64,000 bases of DNA from Brevibacterium yomogidense (GCF_016107685.1 NZ_JABASY010000003.1:62001-126000); one strand, 5' to 3'; shown: positions 8,605 through 18,304, numbered from the stretch's first letter. Translations and numbers: made by a program. Notes: generated from the letters alone by a model not told the origin.

Positions 8605-9600
8605 TCACGCGGGGAAGACGACGCGGGGGGCGAATGCGCTGCCCCGCCGGTCCACAATGGCCACCAGGTCGTGCGCGACGGGATGGTCACCGCCGCGGTC
8701 GTCTCGTCTGGAGTCGTCCCCGTCGAACTCACCCTGCCGCACGACGGCGGCGAACGGTTCCGAGGCGTCAGGGGGCACCACGGACTGGTCGTCGATGAAC
8801 TGCCCCTGACGCAGCGACGCCGCCTGCTGCGGGGACACGGCGAGCACGGGCAGCAAAGCGGCCGCGGCGGTCGCAGGTGCGAGCAGATCGGGCGACGGTG
8901 CGGTCTCCTCGAAGTCCGGCACAGCGAGTGCCTCGTCGACGCTGTAGTGACCCACGTGCGTGCGGCGGAGTGCGGTGAGGTGGCCGTGCACGCCGAGCGC
9001 ATCGCCCAGGTCCCGGGCGAGTGCACGCACATACGTCCCCGATGAGCACTCGACGACGACGTCGACGTCCGCGACTCGATGCGGGGAACCCGCCTCGTCG
9101 ACGAGGGTGTCGCAGCGGATCGAAGAGGTGGGGTCGAAGCGCGACACCGTCACCGGCCTGGCAGCCAATTCGACGTCCTCGCCCGCACGCACTCGCGCGT
9201 AGGCGCGGCGCCCGTCCACCTTGATGGCCGAGACAGCGCTGGGCGACTGCATGATGTCACCGCGCAGGGCCCCGAGCGCCTCGTCGATCCGGTCGAGGTC
9301 GAGATCCGCGAGTGCGCTGGGATCACCGAAGCGGTCAGCGGGAGAGTCCGCGTCGTCCGTGGGCGTCGCGGCGCCCAGGCGCACGGTCGCAGTGTAGGTC
9401 TTGCCCAGGCCCACGGCGAAAGTCAGCAGTCGTGTGGAGGGACCCACTCCGATGATGAGGAGCCCGGTGGCCATCGGGTCGAGCGTGCCGGCGTGGCCGA
9501 CCTTGCGCGTCCCCAGCCACTTGCGCACCCGGGAGACCACACGGTGGCTCGACCACCCTGCAGGCTTGTCGAGCAGGAGGAATCCGTGGGGAGCGGTCAC
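8605..9600 (-). CDS. truB: tRNA pseudouridine(55) synthase TruB
   Basis: TruB makes pseudouridine 55 in the T-loop of tRNAs. The 331-residue protein opens with HGFLLLDKPAGWSSH, and its catalytic aspartate is D41 in the signature GHAGTLDPMATGLL. The GTG start at 9600 lies 11 bases after the stop of the secreted-protein gene. The C-terminal part after residue 285 (GEFDGDDSRRDDRGGDH) is a charged insertion before the final strand LVAIVDRRGSAFAPRVVF, which is PUA-like. TruB normally sits next to rbfA/infB; here one gene intervenes. Confidence 0.96.
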   Translation of the reverse strand: MTAPHGFLLLDKPAGWSSHRVVSRVRKWLGTRKVGHAGTLDPMATGLLIIGVGPSTRLLTFAVGLGKTYTATVRLGAATPTDDADSPADRFGDPSALADLDLDRIDEALGALRGDIMQSPSAVSAIKVDGRRAYARVRAGEDVELAARPVTVSRFDPTSSIRCDTLVDEAGSPHRVADVDVVVECSSGTYVRALARDLGDALGVHGHLTALRRTHVGHYSVDEALAVPDFEETAPSPDLLAPATAAAALLPVLAVSPQQAASLRQGQFIDDQSVVPPDASEPFAAVVRQGEFDGDDSRRDDRGGDHPVAHDLVAIVDRRGSAFAPRVVFPA

Positions 9601-9611
9601 AGTCGACCCGA

Positions 9612-10514
9612 TCAGTTCACGGAGACGTGGACGTGGTCGTAATGATTGGCGGTCACGGAACCGCGATCCTCCATCGGACGACCCGACCAGCCCGTGTAGG
9701 AAGCGTAGATCTTCTGCTCCCAGATCACGTACTTCACATTGAGCTTGTCCCGGTTCGCGATGAGGTAGTCCTTGATGCGGTCACCGGTCGCGCTGGAGGT
9801 CATGATGTCGACGGCATTTCCGCTGTTGTGGTCCGAGCCGGGGTCAGACCGACGCCCCCCGTAGGACTCCACTTCCGGGAAGGCTGCGCAGACGGCACGA
9901 TAGGCGGCCCTGCCGCCCGGTGTGAGTCCCGATTCGATCGAGGACGACACGGAGCACGCTTCGCCCGACACACCACTGTCGTCGCCGCCGCCACTGCTGC
10001 TTGCATCGGAATCGCCGGAATCGGATCCGCCGGACGCTTCGCCGACCGCCGCGTCGGTCGCCTGGGCGGTCTTCGTCGGCTTCGGCACGGCCTTCATGCT
10101 GGACTCGCCCGCATCCGCATAGCGATCGTCGTCCTTGAGCGAATCGGCGTACGCCTCGCGCTCCTGGTCGATCTCCTCCTGCAGCTCTTCCTCCGAGGGA
10201 GTGGACGCTTCAGGCGTCGGCGTGTCGACTTCACTCACCTGCGCACTGCTCTCCGCAGTGACGGTGCCGCCGGCCTCGTTCTGACCCATCGCGAACGTCG
10301 AGGCCACGATGCCGACCGTCGCAGCCGCCGGCAGTGCGATCGCAGCGACCATCGGACGCTGTCGCACAGTGCGGAGGACACCTGTCGCTGTCAGCTCCTC
10401 AGTGCTGGGCCCGCTGTGCCTGCCCTGAGGCTTGCGATGCAGCGTGGCCACAGCACCCGCGAAATCGCGCGCGGTGGTGAGCCAGGACTGCTGAGGTGTC
10501 GAATGCTTACCCAA
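9612..10514 (-). CDS. exported protein with M15-like/ARB_07466-type C-terminal domain
   Basis: I start at TTG 10514 (MGKHSTPQQSW) because AAGGA lies 9 bases before it and a good promoter lies upstream; the open frame continues further but crosses that promoter and a hairpin. The 300-residue protein has one membrane segment (about residues 55-77), a Glu-rich coiled-coil-like stretch (107-130), a Ser/Gly/Asp linker (158-183), and a compact C-terminal domain (186-300) with SDHNSGNAVDI (H229, D235) and HYDHVHVSV. These resemble zinc-binding positions of M15-type peptidoglycan peptidases, so an extracellular cell-wall role is likely but unproven. Confidence 0.75.
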   Translation of the reverse strand: MGKHSTPQQSWLTTARDFAGAVATLHRKPQGRHSGPSTEELTATGVLRTVRQRPMVAAIALPAAATVGIVASTFAMGQNEAGGTVTAESSAQVSEVDTPTPEASTPSEEELQEEIDQEREAYADSLKDDDRYADAGESSMKAVPKPTKTAQATDAAVGEASGGSDSGDSDASSSGGGDDSGVSGEACSVSSSIESGLTPGGRAAYRAVCAAFPEVESYGGRRSDPGSDHNSGNAVDIMTSSATGDRIKDYLIANRDKLNVKYVIWEQKIYASYTGWSGRPMEDRGSVTANHYDHVHVSVN

Positions 10515-10561
10515 TCGGATCGTTCCTTCACAGATTCGTGATCGTTCCGTTACCTCGAGCA

Positions 10562-10589
10562 AGTGTACTCGTCTCGTTCGCGAGTACAA
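10562..10589 (-). promoter_or_regulatory. promoter with inverted repeat upstream of exported M15-like gene
   Basis: On the minus strand TTGTAC (10584-10589), a 16-base spacer and TACACT (10562-10567) form a good sigma70-type promoter, about 50 bases before the TTG start. The inverted repeat GTACTCG (10565-10571) / CGAGTAC (10581-10587) spans the spacer and touches both boxes, which suggests a repressor site. Confidence 0.55.
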
Positions 10590-10616
10590 GTCACCCGTTG
10601 AAACCCCTGATGACAA

Positions 10617-10650
10617 GCGTGGAGGGCGGCCTTCCGGCCGCCCTCCACGC
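10617..10650 (-). terminator. perfect 15-bp hairpin terminator downstream of rbfA
   Basis: Two 15-base complementary arms (10617-10631 and 10636-10650) close on ttcc, 40 bases after the rbfA stop. It probably ends the nusA-infB-rbfA transcript and insulates the promoter of the exported M15-like gene just beyond it. Confidence 0.85.
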
Positions 10651-10689
10651 TCGATTTCCTCTGTAACGCGACTGTGACAGTCGGCCGCT

Positions 10690-11211
10690 TCAGCGTTCGT
10701 CTGTGTCCGTGACGTCTTCCGCCTCCACGACGACCTCCGCGGTCTCAGCGTCTGCACCGTTCGCCGCATCTGCCTCGTCCACCGCGGCGTCTTCGCGTGG
10801 ACGACGGTAGGGGTCGGCCTCGCCAGCGGGCACCGCGTCGCGAGCCAGCGCCGCCACTTCCGCGTCACGCGCCTGCGCGCGCGCGATGAGTTCATCGAGC
10901 TCAGCCGCCGCTGCGGGCACTGCGTCTGCGACGAACTCGATCGTCGGTGTGAGCCGGATCCGCAGCACCTTGCCCACTTCGGAGCGGATGAGGCCCTTCG
11001 AGGATTCGAGGGCCGCCTTCGTTCCTTCGAGGTCCGCGTCGGAACCGAACACCGTGTAGAAGACGGTGGCGTTCTGCAGATCGCCGGTGAGTCGCACGTC
11101 GGTCACAGTGACGAACCCCAGGCGCGGGTCCTTCACTCGCTTCTCCAGCGTCTGCGCCACGCTCACCTTGATGCGGTCGGCGATCTTCCGTGCTCGTGTC
11201 GGATCTGCCAT
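10690..11211 (-). CDS. rbfA: 30S ribosome-binding factor A
   Basis: RbfA assists late maturation of the 30S subunit and 16S rRNA 5' end. The KH-like core covers residues 1-115, beginning [15 protein letters not shown] and including [19 protein letters not shown]. After it the protein has a 55-residue acidic Ala/Asp/Glu tail, so its 173 residues exceed the usual 120-150. The ATG start has GGAG at a good distance. It lies after infB, the standard order, but a hairpin in the 100-base gap may lower or uncouple its expression. Confidence 0.97.
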   Translation of the reverse strand: MADPTRARKIADRIKVSVAQTLEKRVKDPRLGFVTVTDVRLTGDLQNATVFYTVFGSDADLEGTKAALESSKGLIRSEVGKVLRIRLTPTIEFVADAVPAAAAELDELIARAQARDAEVAALARDAVPAGEADPYRRPREDAAVDEADAANGADAETAEVVVEAEDVTDTDER

Positions 11212-11252
11212 GGGTACTCCCTAGTCATTCAGTGGTGATGGATGAATGCGCC

Positions 11253-11297
11253 GGGGGCGGCTGCGGCGGCGCGGACAGCGCCGGCACAGCCGCCCCC
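11253..11297 (-). terminator. GC-rich hairpin between infB and rbfA
   Basis: An 11-bp outer stem (11253-11263 with 11287-11297) encloses a second, inner GC-rich stem. It lies 15 bases after the infB stop and before rbfA. A partial terminator or an RNA-stability element within the operon is the likely role. Confidence 0.5.
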
Positions 11298-11311
11298 TGA
11301 CGGACACGCAC

Positions 11312-14125
11312 TCAGTCGCGCGGCTTCTCGCGCATCTCGAACGTCTCGATGAGGTCGCCCTCGCGGATGTCGTTGAAGCTGCCCAGTCCGATACCGCACT
11401 CGAAGCCCTCGCGGACCTCGGTCGCATCGTCCTTGAACCGCCGCAGCGACTCGACCGTGAGGTTGTCCCCCACGACCACTCCGTCGCGCGTGAGACGCGC
11501 CTTGGAGTTCCGCTTGATGAGCCCGTCCCGGACGATCGAGCCCGCGATGTTGCCCCACTTGGAGGACCGGAAGACTTCCCGGATCTCTGCGGAGCCCACG
11601 TGGGCCTCTTCGAACTCGGGCTTGAGCATGCCCTTGAGCGAGCTCTCGATGTCATCGATCGCATCGTAGATCACCGAGTAGTAGCGCACGTCCACGCCTT
11701 CGGATTCGGCGAGGTCGCGGGCCTTGGCCTCGGGACGCACGTTGAAGCCGATGACGATCGCGTTGTCGACCGTCGCGAGGTTGATGTCGTTCTCCGTGAT
11801 CGCACCGACACCGCGGTGGATGATGCGGAGGTCGACCTCGTCGCCCACGTCGATCTTGAGCAGCGAGTCCTCGAGGGCCTCGACAGCACCCGACACATCG
11901 CCCTTGAGGATGAGGTTGAGCATGTCGACCTTGCCCTCTTCGAGCGCCTGCGTGAACGACTCGAGGCTGATCCGCTTGCGGCTGCGGGCCTGCTGTGCGT
12001 TCCGCTCGATCGCGTCGCGCTTCTCAGCGATCTGTCGCGCCGTCCTGTCGTCACCGGTCGCGAGGAACGTGTCCCCCGCCCGTGGCACCGACGACAGTCC
12101 GAGGACCTGGACGGGACGCGACGGCCCCGCCTCCTCCAGCACATTGCCGTTCTCGTCGAACATCGCACGGACGCGGCCGTGGGCCGTCCCACAGACGATC
12201 GCGTCGCCCTGACGGAGCGTTCCGGACTCGACCAGCACGGTCGCGACCGCGCCGCGGCCCTTGTCCAGCTTCGCCTCGATCGCGAGACCGCGCGCCGACC
12301 GGTTCGGGTCGGCTTCGAGGATCAGCGCCGCGTCCGTCGTGAGGAGGACGGCTTCGAGCAGCTGATCGATGCCCTCCCGCTTGAGTGCGGAGATCGGGAC
12401 GAACATCGTCTCGCCGCCGTACTCCTCTGCGACGAGGTTGTACTCGGTCAGCTGCTGCATGACCTTCTGAGGGTTCGCAGCCTCCTTGTCGACCTTGTTG
12501 ACCGCCACGACGATCGGCACGTTCGCCGCCTGTGCGTGGTTGAGCGCCTCGATCGTCTGCGGCATGACACCGTCGTCCGCGGCGACCACGAGGATCGCCA
12601 CGTCCGTCGACTTCGCACCACGTGCACGCATCGCAGTGAACGCTTCGTGACCGGGGGTGTCGAGGAACGTGATCGCACGGTCCTGGCCCTCGTGATCCAC
12701 GCTCACCTGGTACGCGCCGATGTGCTGCGTGATGCCGCCGGCCTCCCCGCCTGCCACGTTGGCCGACCGGACTGCGTCGAGCAGCTTCGTCTTGCCGTGG
12801 TCGACGTGTCCCATGACGGTGACCACCGGCGGACGGGGACGCATGTCCTCCGCGTCGCCCTCCTCCGTGATGTCGATGTCGAAGGTCTCCAGCAGCTCAC
12901 GGTCCTCGTCCTCCGCGGACACGATCTCGAGCTTGTAGCCCAGCTCGTCCGCCAGCACCTGGAAGGTGGCCTCGTCGAGCGACTGTGTGATGGTCGCCAT
13001 CTCGCCGAGGTGGAAGAGGATCGTCACGAGGTTCGTCGGATCGGTGTTGATCTTCTCCGCGAAGTCCGCGAGCGATGCGCCACGACGCAGCCGCAGCGGG
13101 GTCGAGCCGTCACCGCGCGGGACGGAGACTCCTCCGACCGACGGTGCCTGCATCTGCTCGAGTTCCGCGCGCTTCGCCCGCTTCGACTTCCGCCCGCGTG
13201 CCGGGCGGCCGCCGCCGCGACCGAATGCGCCCTGCGTGTTGCCACGACCGCGACCCGAACCGCGAGGACCGCCGCCGGGACGGCCGCGACCACCGGGTGG
13301 ACCGCCTGGGCCACCTGGGCCGCCTGGGCCACCGGGACCGCCGCGACCACCGGGACCCGGCTTCGCCAGAGCCGAGTTCTTGAGCATCCCCGGGTTGGGG
13401 CGCGGGACGCCGGGACGCGGAGCACCGGGACGGGGACCGCCGCCGGGCTTCGGCGCGCCGCCGCCCGGACGAGGGCCGGGACCGCTTGGACCGGGGCGCG
13501 GCCCCGGCTTGGCACCGGGCTTCGGCATCCCCTGGGACGGTGCGAACGGGTTGTTGCCCGGACGGGCACCACCGCCGCCGCGCGGAGCGCGCGGACCGGG
13601 CTTGGGACCCGGCTTGGCGCCGGGCTTCGGCATTCCCTGGGCCGGCGCGAACGGGTTGTTGCCCGGACGGACGCCCGCAGGTGTCGGCGCGGGGGCGCCA
13701 GGGGTGGGAGCGGACGAGGCCGCCGGGGCTTCGGGCGTGGGAGTCGGCGCCGCGGGAGCAGCCGGACCGGGCTTGGCAGCCGGCGCCGGCTTCGCAGCGG
13801 GTGCCGGCTTGGCAGCAGGTGCGGGCTTCGCTGCCGGAGCGGGCTTCGGTGCGGTTCCCGGCTTGGGAGCAGCTGCGCGAGGCCCGGGCTTGGCGCCGGG
13901 AGCCTTGGGCCCCGGCTTCGCAGCGGACGCACCGGATGCGGGCTTCGCAGAATTCGAGGTCTTCCCCTCGGATTCGTAGGCCTCCCTCAGGCGTCGGACG
14001 ATCGGGGCCTCGATCGTGGAAGAGGCGGAGCGGACGTATTCGCCCATCTCCTGAAGTTTGCTGAGCATTTCCTTGCTCGTTGTGCCAAGCTCTTTCGCGA
14101 GCTCATGGACACGGGGCTTTGCCAC
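11312..14125 (-). CDS. infB: translation initiation factor IF-2
   Basis: IF-2 is the GTPase that brings initiator tRNA to the 30S subunit. The 937-residue protein starts at GTG ([14 protein letters not shown]), with an AGGAG site. An IF2N module is at residues 1-55, followed by a long Gly/Pro/Ala/Arg-rich disordered region (about 60-310) in which a unit containing RPGNNPFAP and [11 protein letters not shown] occurs twice. The G domain begins with GHVDHGKT at about 437-444 and includes DTPGHEAF and NKVDK. The C-terminal domains are complete. It lies between ylxR and rbfA in the nusA operon. Confidence 0.98.
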   Translation of the reverse strand: MAKPRVHELAKELGTTSKEMLSKLQEMGEYVRSASSTIEAPIVRRLREAYESEGKTSNSAKPASGASAAKPGPKAPGAKPGPRAAAPKPGTAPKPAPAAKPAPAAKPAPAAKPAPAAKPGPAAPAAPTPTPEAPAASSAPTPGAPAPTPAGVRPGNNPFAPAQGMPKPGAKPGPKPGPRAPRGGGGARPGNNPFAPSQGMPKPGAKPGPRPGPSGPGPRPGGGAPKPGGGPRPGAPRPGVPRPNPGMLKNSALAKPGPGGRGGPGGPGGPGGPGGPPGGRGRPGGGPRGSGRGRGNTQGAFGRGGGRPARGRKSKRAKRAELEQMQAPSVGGVSVPRGDGSTPLRLRRGASLADFAEKINTDPTNLVTILFHLGEMATITQSLDEATFQVLADELGYKLEIVSAEDEDRELLETFDIDITEEGDAEDMRPRPPVVTVMGHVDHGKTKLLDAVRSANVAGGEAGGITQHIGAYQVSVDHEGQDRAITFLDTPGHEAFTAMRARGAKSTDVAILVVAADDGVMPQTIEALNHAQAANVPIVVAVNKVDKEAANPQKVMQQLTEYNLVAEEYGGETMFVPISALKREGIDQLLEAVLLTTDAALILEADPNRSARGLAIEAKLDKGRGAVATVLVESGTLRQGDAIVCGTAHGRVRAMFDENGNVLEEAGPSRPVQVLGLSSVPRAGDTFLATGDDRTARQIAEKRDAIERNAQQARSRKRISLESFTQALEEGKVDMLNLILKGDVSGAVEALEDSLLKIDVGDEVDLRIIHRGVGAITENDINLATVDNAIVIGFNVRPEAKARDLAESEGVDVRYYSVIYDAIDDIESSLKGMLKPEFEEAHVGSAEIREVFRSSKWGNIAGSIVRDGLIKRNSKARLTRDGVVVGDNLTVESLRRFKDDATEVREGFECGIGLGSFNDIREGDLIETFEMREKPRD

Positions 14126-14233
14126 TTTTCTCCTGTCCGGGTCCTCCCGGGCAGGAAGGACCGCATCAGGGTCGCGCAGTCGTCATTTCACTGCTCTCGA
14201 CCATCGTTTCGAGTCGTCATCGGGCGACACTCA

Positions 14234-14545
14234 CTACACGGAATCCATTCGAGATACCTGCTTCCTGTGGTCCCAACCCTCTTCGCACACCGGTTCCGGG
14301 CCGGACAGACCCGGAACCTTGAACGCTGTGGAAAAGGCTCTCTTCGCGCGCGCCTTCTTCCAGCACGCGGCCGAATCATGGATCCAGGCGCCCCTGCCGG
14401 GGAGTCTGCGATCTGCGTCGACGACGATTCGGGGTTCGTCCGTCACGAGCACAGCCAAGCGCAGGAGCTGCGATCGGGGGGCTCGACGGCGGCAGGCGAT
14501 GCACATCCGGAGAGGCTCCCGGAAGGACTGCACTGCCGTCGACAC
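14234..14545 (-). CDS. ylxR: YlxR family nucleic-acid-binding protein (DUF448)
   Basis: This is a 103-residue protein with the family motif MCIACRRRAPRSQLLRL near residue 14 and GRGAWIHDSAACWKKA in the second half, matching the RNA-binding YlxR fold. Family members sit between nusA and infB, exactly as here, and have been linked to regulation of translation or RNase P. The start could be the internal methionine of MCIACRRRA instead. The last 25 residues (GPEPVCEEGWDHRKQ and after) are not conserved. Confidence 0.9.
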   Translation of the reverse strand: MSTAVQSFREPLRMCIACRRRAPRSQLLRLAVLVTDEPRIVVDADRRLPGRGAWIHDSAACWKKARAKRAFSTAFKVPGLSGPEPVCEEGWDHRKQVSRMDSV

Positions 14546-14602
14546 CGGACCAGTCTACAGCACCGGCGGGACCGCTCGGTGAGCGGCGGCGACCGCGGGC
14601 GC

Positions 14603-15562
14603 TCAGGCTGCGGTGATGTCGATCTTCCAGTTCGTCAGACGCGCCGCGAGGCGGGCGTTCTGCCCCTCCTTGCCGATCGCGAGCGACAGCTGGTCCGCTG
14701 GGACCGTGGCCCGCGAGGATTTCGTCGCGGCGTCCAGGATCTCCACCTTGAGCACCTTGGCGGGAGACAGCGCCTGTGTGATGAACTCCGCAGGGTCGTC
14801 CGAGTAGTCGACGATGTCGATCTTCTCCTGACCGAGCTCCGCCATGACGGAGCGCACCCGCGACCCCAGTTCGCCGATGCAGGCACCCTTGGCGTTGACA
14901 CCCGATGCGGTCGCTCGCACTGCCATCTTCGTGCGGTGTCCGGCTTCGCGTGCCAGCGCCGCGATCTCGACGGTCCCGTCCGCGATCTCCGGCGATTCGT
15001 GGGCGAAGAGGCGCCGCACCAGGTCCGGGTGAGTCCGGGACACGGTGATCGCCGGACCCTTCAGCCCGCGGCGCACGTCCACGATGACGACGCGGATGCG
15101 CTCCCCGTGCGTGTAGGCCTCCCCCGGCACCTGCTCGTGGGGCGGCAGCACCGCTTCGACATCGCCCAGGTCCACCTGCACCATCTGCGGGTCGCGGCCC
15201 TGCTGGATGCGTCCCGAGACGAGCTCGCCGTCCCGCCCCTTGAAAGCGCCCAGCACGGCGTCGTCCTCGACATCCCGCAGCCGCTGGTGGATCACGTTTC
15301 GCGCGGTCATTGCCGCGATGCGCCCGAAGTCTTCGGGAGTGTCGTCGAACTCACCGATCGGATTGTCGTCGTTGTCGAATTCGACCGCCCAGATGTTCGC
15401 GGTCCCGGTCTTCGGATCGATCTCCGCGCGGGCATCCTGCCACGCTCCCGGCGTGCGCTGATAGGCGAGGAGCAGCGCCTGTTCGATGAGCTCGACGAGC
15501 GTGTCGAACGGGATCTCCTTGTCCGTCTCGATCATCCTCAGGGCGCTGAGGTCGATGTCCAT
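14603..15562 (-). CDS. nusA: transcription termination/antitermination factor NusA
   Basis: NusA binds RNA polymerase and controls pausing, termination and rRNA antitermination. The 319-residue protein has the N-terminal polymerase-binding domain (MDIDLSALRMIETDKEIPFD), an S1 domain near residue 110-180, and two KH domains in the second half (GSRVRSVMAELGQEKIDIVDY). As in other actinobacteria it lacks the C-terminal acidic repeats of the E. coli protein. It starts at ATG 15562 and has a predicted promoter between it and rimP. Confidence 0.97.
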   Translation of the reverse strand: MDIDLSALRMIETDKEIPFDTLVELIEQALLLAYQRTPGAWQDARAEIDPKTGTANIWAVEFDNDDNPIGEFDDTPEDFGRIAAMTARNVIHQRLRDVEDDAVLGAFKGRDGELVSGRIQQGRDPQMVQVDLGDVEAVLPPHEQVPGEAYTHGERIRVVIVDVRRGLKGPAITVSRTHPDLVRRLFAHESPEIADGTVEIAALAREAGHRTKMAVRATASGVNAKGACIGELGSRVRSVMAELGQEKIDIVDYSDDPAEFITQALSPAKVLKVEILDAATKSSRATVPADQLSLAIGKEGQNARLAARLTNWKIDITAA

Positions 15563-15650
15563 CTCTTCCCGTCCTTCTCACTGGTGCGGCCGTACGGCGC
15601 GACATGTCCCGGGGCGGACCCCATCCTGGTGGTCGCGTCCCGGGGTCACC

Positions 15651-15678
15651 ACTATAGGCGAACGTCCGCCCCGGTCAG
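15651..15678 (-). promoter_or_regulatory. predicted nusA promoter
   Basis: On the minus strand CTGACC (15673-15678), a 16-base spacer and TATAGT (15651-15656) give one of the best -10 boxes in the window. The -35 box overlaps the rimP stop codon, so nusA can be transcribed apart from rimP. The leader before the nusA ATG is about 85 nucleotides. Confidence 0.55.
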
Positions 15679-16157
15679 CGCAGGGAGACGACGACTCGTG
15701 CGGTCCGGATGTCCGCGAACGCGATCCGCGCGCCGTCGTGCACGCCCTCGAGCACGATCCCGTTCGCGTCGACGTCCGTGAGGATCCCCTCAACGGTCTC
15801 GAGGCGTTCGGAGGGCAGCCCCTCCGCTCCGAGCTCCGCGCGCACGCGCCTGCCCACGACGCGTCGGAACCGGCGTGGTTCCGTGAGCGGGCGCTCCGCC
15901 CCCGGCGACGTCACCTCGAGCGTGTACGGGTGGTCGCCCCACACGTCGATCCCGTCCAGCACTTCCGACACGCTGCGGGTCGCATCCGCGATGACGGCTG
16001 AGGACACCGGTTCCGCGTGGTCGGCGTCGAGGTCGATGGTGATCGTCAGCGTCCGATGCCGGCCTGCGGCGTGGGCCCGGACGTCTTCGACGACGAGGCC
16101 TTCTTCCCGCAGGGGCCCTTCGAGCGCCTCGCGGATCCTGTCGGTGTGGAGTGCCAT
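15675..16157 (-). CDS. rimP: ribosome maturation factor RimP
   Basis: RimP helps assemble the 30S subunit. I start at ATG 16157 (MALHTDRIREALEGPL) with AAAGG 6 bases upstream, which gives 160 residues; a longer frame lacks such a site. The N-terminal domain has LVVEDVRAHAAGRHRTLTITID and the C-terminal SH3-like domain begins near residue 90 (YTLEVTSPGAERPLTEPRRF), a strong family signature. It heads the nusA-infB cluster and diverges from the DUF4439 lipoprotein gene over 79 bases. Confidence 0.95.
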   Translation of the reverse strand: MALHTDRIREALEGPLREEGLVVEDVRAHAAGRHRTLTITIDLDADHAEPVSSAVIADATRSVSEVLDGIDVWGDHPYTLEVTSPGAERPLTEPRRFRRVVGRRVRAELGAEGLPSERLETVEGILTDVDANGIVLEGVHDGARIAFADIRTARVVVSLR

Positions 16158-16236
16158 GTGTGCCTTTCGCGTGAGAGCGGTCGACGCGTCGTACACGTCG
16201 CGAGAAGCCTACCGACCTGCGGCTACGATTGTCCCC

Positions 16237-17280
16237 ATGCGCAGGCAAGGGAGTGTTCGCGGCCCCGTCCGCAGGACGGTGCTCACCGCGGCGATCGGGC
16301 TCCTCGCCGCCGGGGCCGCCGGGTGCGGCCTCCGCCTGGACCGTGATCCGCAGATGCCCGCTCTCTCCCCCGTCGACGTCCTCCGGGACGCCGTGGCGCG
16401 GATTCTCGCTGCCACGCAGACCGATGACGGGACGGCCGCCGCGATCCGCGCGTTCGCCGAGGCCGTGGGGCCTCCGTGGAATCCGCCCGCGCACCTCGAC
16501 GAACCGGTCGAGGCACCCAATCCGGATCCTCCGGCCGCCTCCCTGACGGAAGGCCTCGTCGACCTCACGGAGCGGATCGTCGACGCGTCGACCTCGCTGG
16601 GCCCCGGGACGGATCCCACCTTCGCGGTGCTCGCCGATGTCGCCGTCGGCTCGCTCCTCCTCCTGGACTCCCACGACGCCGAGGCCGCCGCCGCGATCCG
16701 CTCCGACCTCGCCGCTGCGATGCGTGAGGTGCTGGACGGCGACGGTTCCCTGGTCGACGGGACGGAAGGCAGCGGGACAGGAAGTGACGGGGCAGACAGC
16801 GGCGCGTCAGGTGGTGCATGGCCGGCCGGGAACGTCACGGTCCCTGAGCACGAGGGCGACGACGTCGCGCATCCGCTCACCGCGCTCATCACGGCGTGCT
16901 ACACGGGCGTGTACGCGTATGAGCGTGCCGCCGTCCACCTGCCGGATGATGATGAAGCGAGGCGGTCGGCGCACACCCGCATCGACCGTCTCCACGCGAT
17001 GACGGCCACCGCCGCGACACTCGAGGAGGACGTGGCCGTCCCCTCCGATCGGCCCGCATGGGAGCTTCCCGTGAGCCCCCGCGACGGCTCGACCGCTCGG
17101 GAGGCGCTGCGGATCGCCGAAGACGGTCTGGTGGCGGTGCTGGCGGACGCGCAGGGCTCGGTCCCGCCCGCCGTCTTCCTGTCGTGGTTGGATGACAGCG
17201 GCCGTGCACGCCGACGGGCCGAGGGTTCCCAGGACCTCCGCCTCACGGTGGTCCCGCGGAGTGACGAGGAGGACGGATGA
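16237..17280 (+). CDS. lipoprotein with ferritin-like DUF4439 domain
   Basis: The 347-residue protein begins with a twin-arginine/lipoprotein-like leader (RRTVLTAAIGLLAAGAAGCGL, cut here as RRTVLTAAIGLLAAG then AGC), with the lipobox cysteine near residue 30. The middle is acidic and has a Gly/Ser insertion near residues 170-190. The C-terminal part, from about residue 210 (HPLTALITACYTGVYAYERA), is the DUF4439 ferritin-like helical domain, a family found in actinobacteria with unknown function. A TACGAT box 12 bases before the ATG suggests a leaderless transcript. Its stop overlaps the start of the next gene (ATGA). Confidence 0.85.
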   Translation: MRRQGSVRGPVRRTVLTAAIGLLAAGAAGCGLRLDRDPQMPALSPVDVLRDAVARILAATQTDDGTAAAIRAFAEAVGPPWNPPAHLDEPVEAPNPDPPAASLTEGLVDLTERIVDASTSLGPGTDPTFAVLADVAVGSLLLLDSHDAEAAAAIRSDLAAAMREVLDGDGSLVDGTEGSGTGSDGADSGASGGAWPAGNVTVPEHEGDDVAHPLTALITACYTGVYAYERAAVHLPDDDEARRSAHTRIDRLHAMTATAATLEEDVAVPSDRPAWELPVSPRDGSTAREALRIAEDGLVAVLADAQGSVPPAVFLSWLDDSGRARRRAEGSQDLRLTVVPRSDEEDG

Positions 17281-18296
17281 GGGTTCCCAACGTGCTGTAC
17301 GAGACAGCGCGGGAGATCAACGGGGAGAGGCACACCCACGCGTGGACGCGCGCCCTGGATTTCATGCTGATCGAACTCGTCGACCGCTGGGACCTCACAC
17401 TCGACCCGCAGCCCACGAGCCCGTGGGCCGGATGCGAGTCGCTCGTGATCCCCGTGCTCACGGCGGAGAACCGTCCCGCGATCATCCGGTTCGCCGCCCC
17501 CAACGTCGACAACCCCCGGGTCCACACCCAGATCCTCGAGGCCCTGCGCGCCTGGAACGGTCGTGGCGCGGTCCAGGTGATGGCCGACGACCCGACGTTC
17601 CGTGCGACACTCCAGGAGCGGCTCCGCACGGACACCAACCTGTCGGCACTCCCTCTCGAACAGGTGCCAGCGACGTGGGGCCAGCTCGCCCAGGCGCTGC
17701 GGGTCCCCGGGGTGCCCGGGCTGGTGCGCGTGCAGGACATCGCCGCCGGATGGTCGGAGAGGTTCGAGGCGGATTCCGCCCTGCTGCGCGAGTTCCCCGA
17801 CTTCGTCCCCGCGGACTGGTCCGTCGTCAACGCGGCCCGGATGTGGATCGAGCGCCTCGCACGGTCAGATGAGTCCTGGTTGCTCCACGCGGACCTGCAC
17901 TACTACAACATCCTGGCCGGACACCCCGACGCTTCCGGCGTCGCGACGTGGAAGGCGATCGACCCGCAGCCGCTCAACGGACCGGCGGCGTACATGATCG
18001 CCCCGCTCCTGTGGAACCGCATGTCTGAGATCCCCGCGACGGACCCTGAAGGTCAGGCCGCGTGGCTGCGCGATTTCGCGGCGGAGCTGTGCCGGTGTGC
18101 GGCCGTCGACCCCGGGCTGGGGGTGGGATCCGCGATCGCCCGCGAGGTCGAGAACATGTTCTGGTACCTCCGTTCGGCACTGGGCGGCACGCAGAAGGCG
18201 TGGGGCGACGCCGCCCGGTCCCTCTGGGTGGCGCGCGCCCTGTCGCATGTGAGCGTGCAGGGTGTGAGTGCACACCGCCTCAAGCCCCTGGGCTGA
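17277..18296 (+). CDS. aminoglycoside/hydroxyurea phosphotransferase-like kinase
   Basis: The 339-residue protein has the small-molecule kinase fold of the APH(6)/hydroxyurea-kinase family. The catalytic loop WLLHADLHYYNIL (about residues 200-212) carries the HxDxxxxN pattern, and AIDPQPLNGPAAYMIAPLL follows with the metal-binding Asp. It overlaps the DUF4439 gene by ATGA and is thus translated with it. The substrate cannot be read from the sequence; many chromosomal members of this family have no known resistance role, so it should not be taken as a resistance gene without a test. Confidence 0.85.
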   Translation: MRVPNVLYETAREINGERHTHAWTRALDFMLIELVDRWDLTLDPQPTSPWAGCESLVIPVLTAENRPAIIRFAAPNVDNPRVHTQILEALRAWNGRGAVQVMADDPTFRATLQERLRTDTNLSALPLEQVPATWGQLAQALRVPGVPGLVRVQDIAAGWSERFEADSALLREFPDFVPADWSVVNAARMWIERLARSDESWLLHADLHYYNILAGHPDASGVATWKAIDPQPLNGPAAYMIAPLLWNRMSEIPATDPEGQAAWLRDFAAELCRCAAVDPGLGVGSAIAREVENMFWYLRSALGGTQKAWGDAARSLWVARALSHVSVQGVSAHRLKPLG

Positions 18297-18304
18297 CCGG
18301 GCCG

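Noticed and set aside
10515..10620. Possible c-di-AMP (ydaO-type) riboswitch upstream of the exported M15-like gene
   Set aside because: The leader is too short and lacks the conserved riboswitch core; a promoter with an inverted repeat explains the sequence better.
11246..15781. Very long plus-strand open frame antisense to infB and nusA
   Set aside because: It lies opposite well-conserved genes, has no family similarity that I recognise, and the low stop frequency is expected in antisense frames of GC-rich coding DNA.
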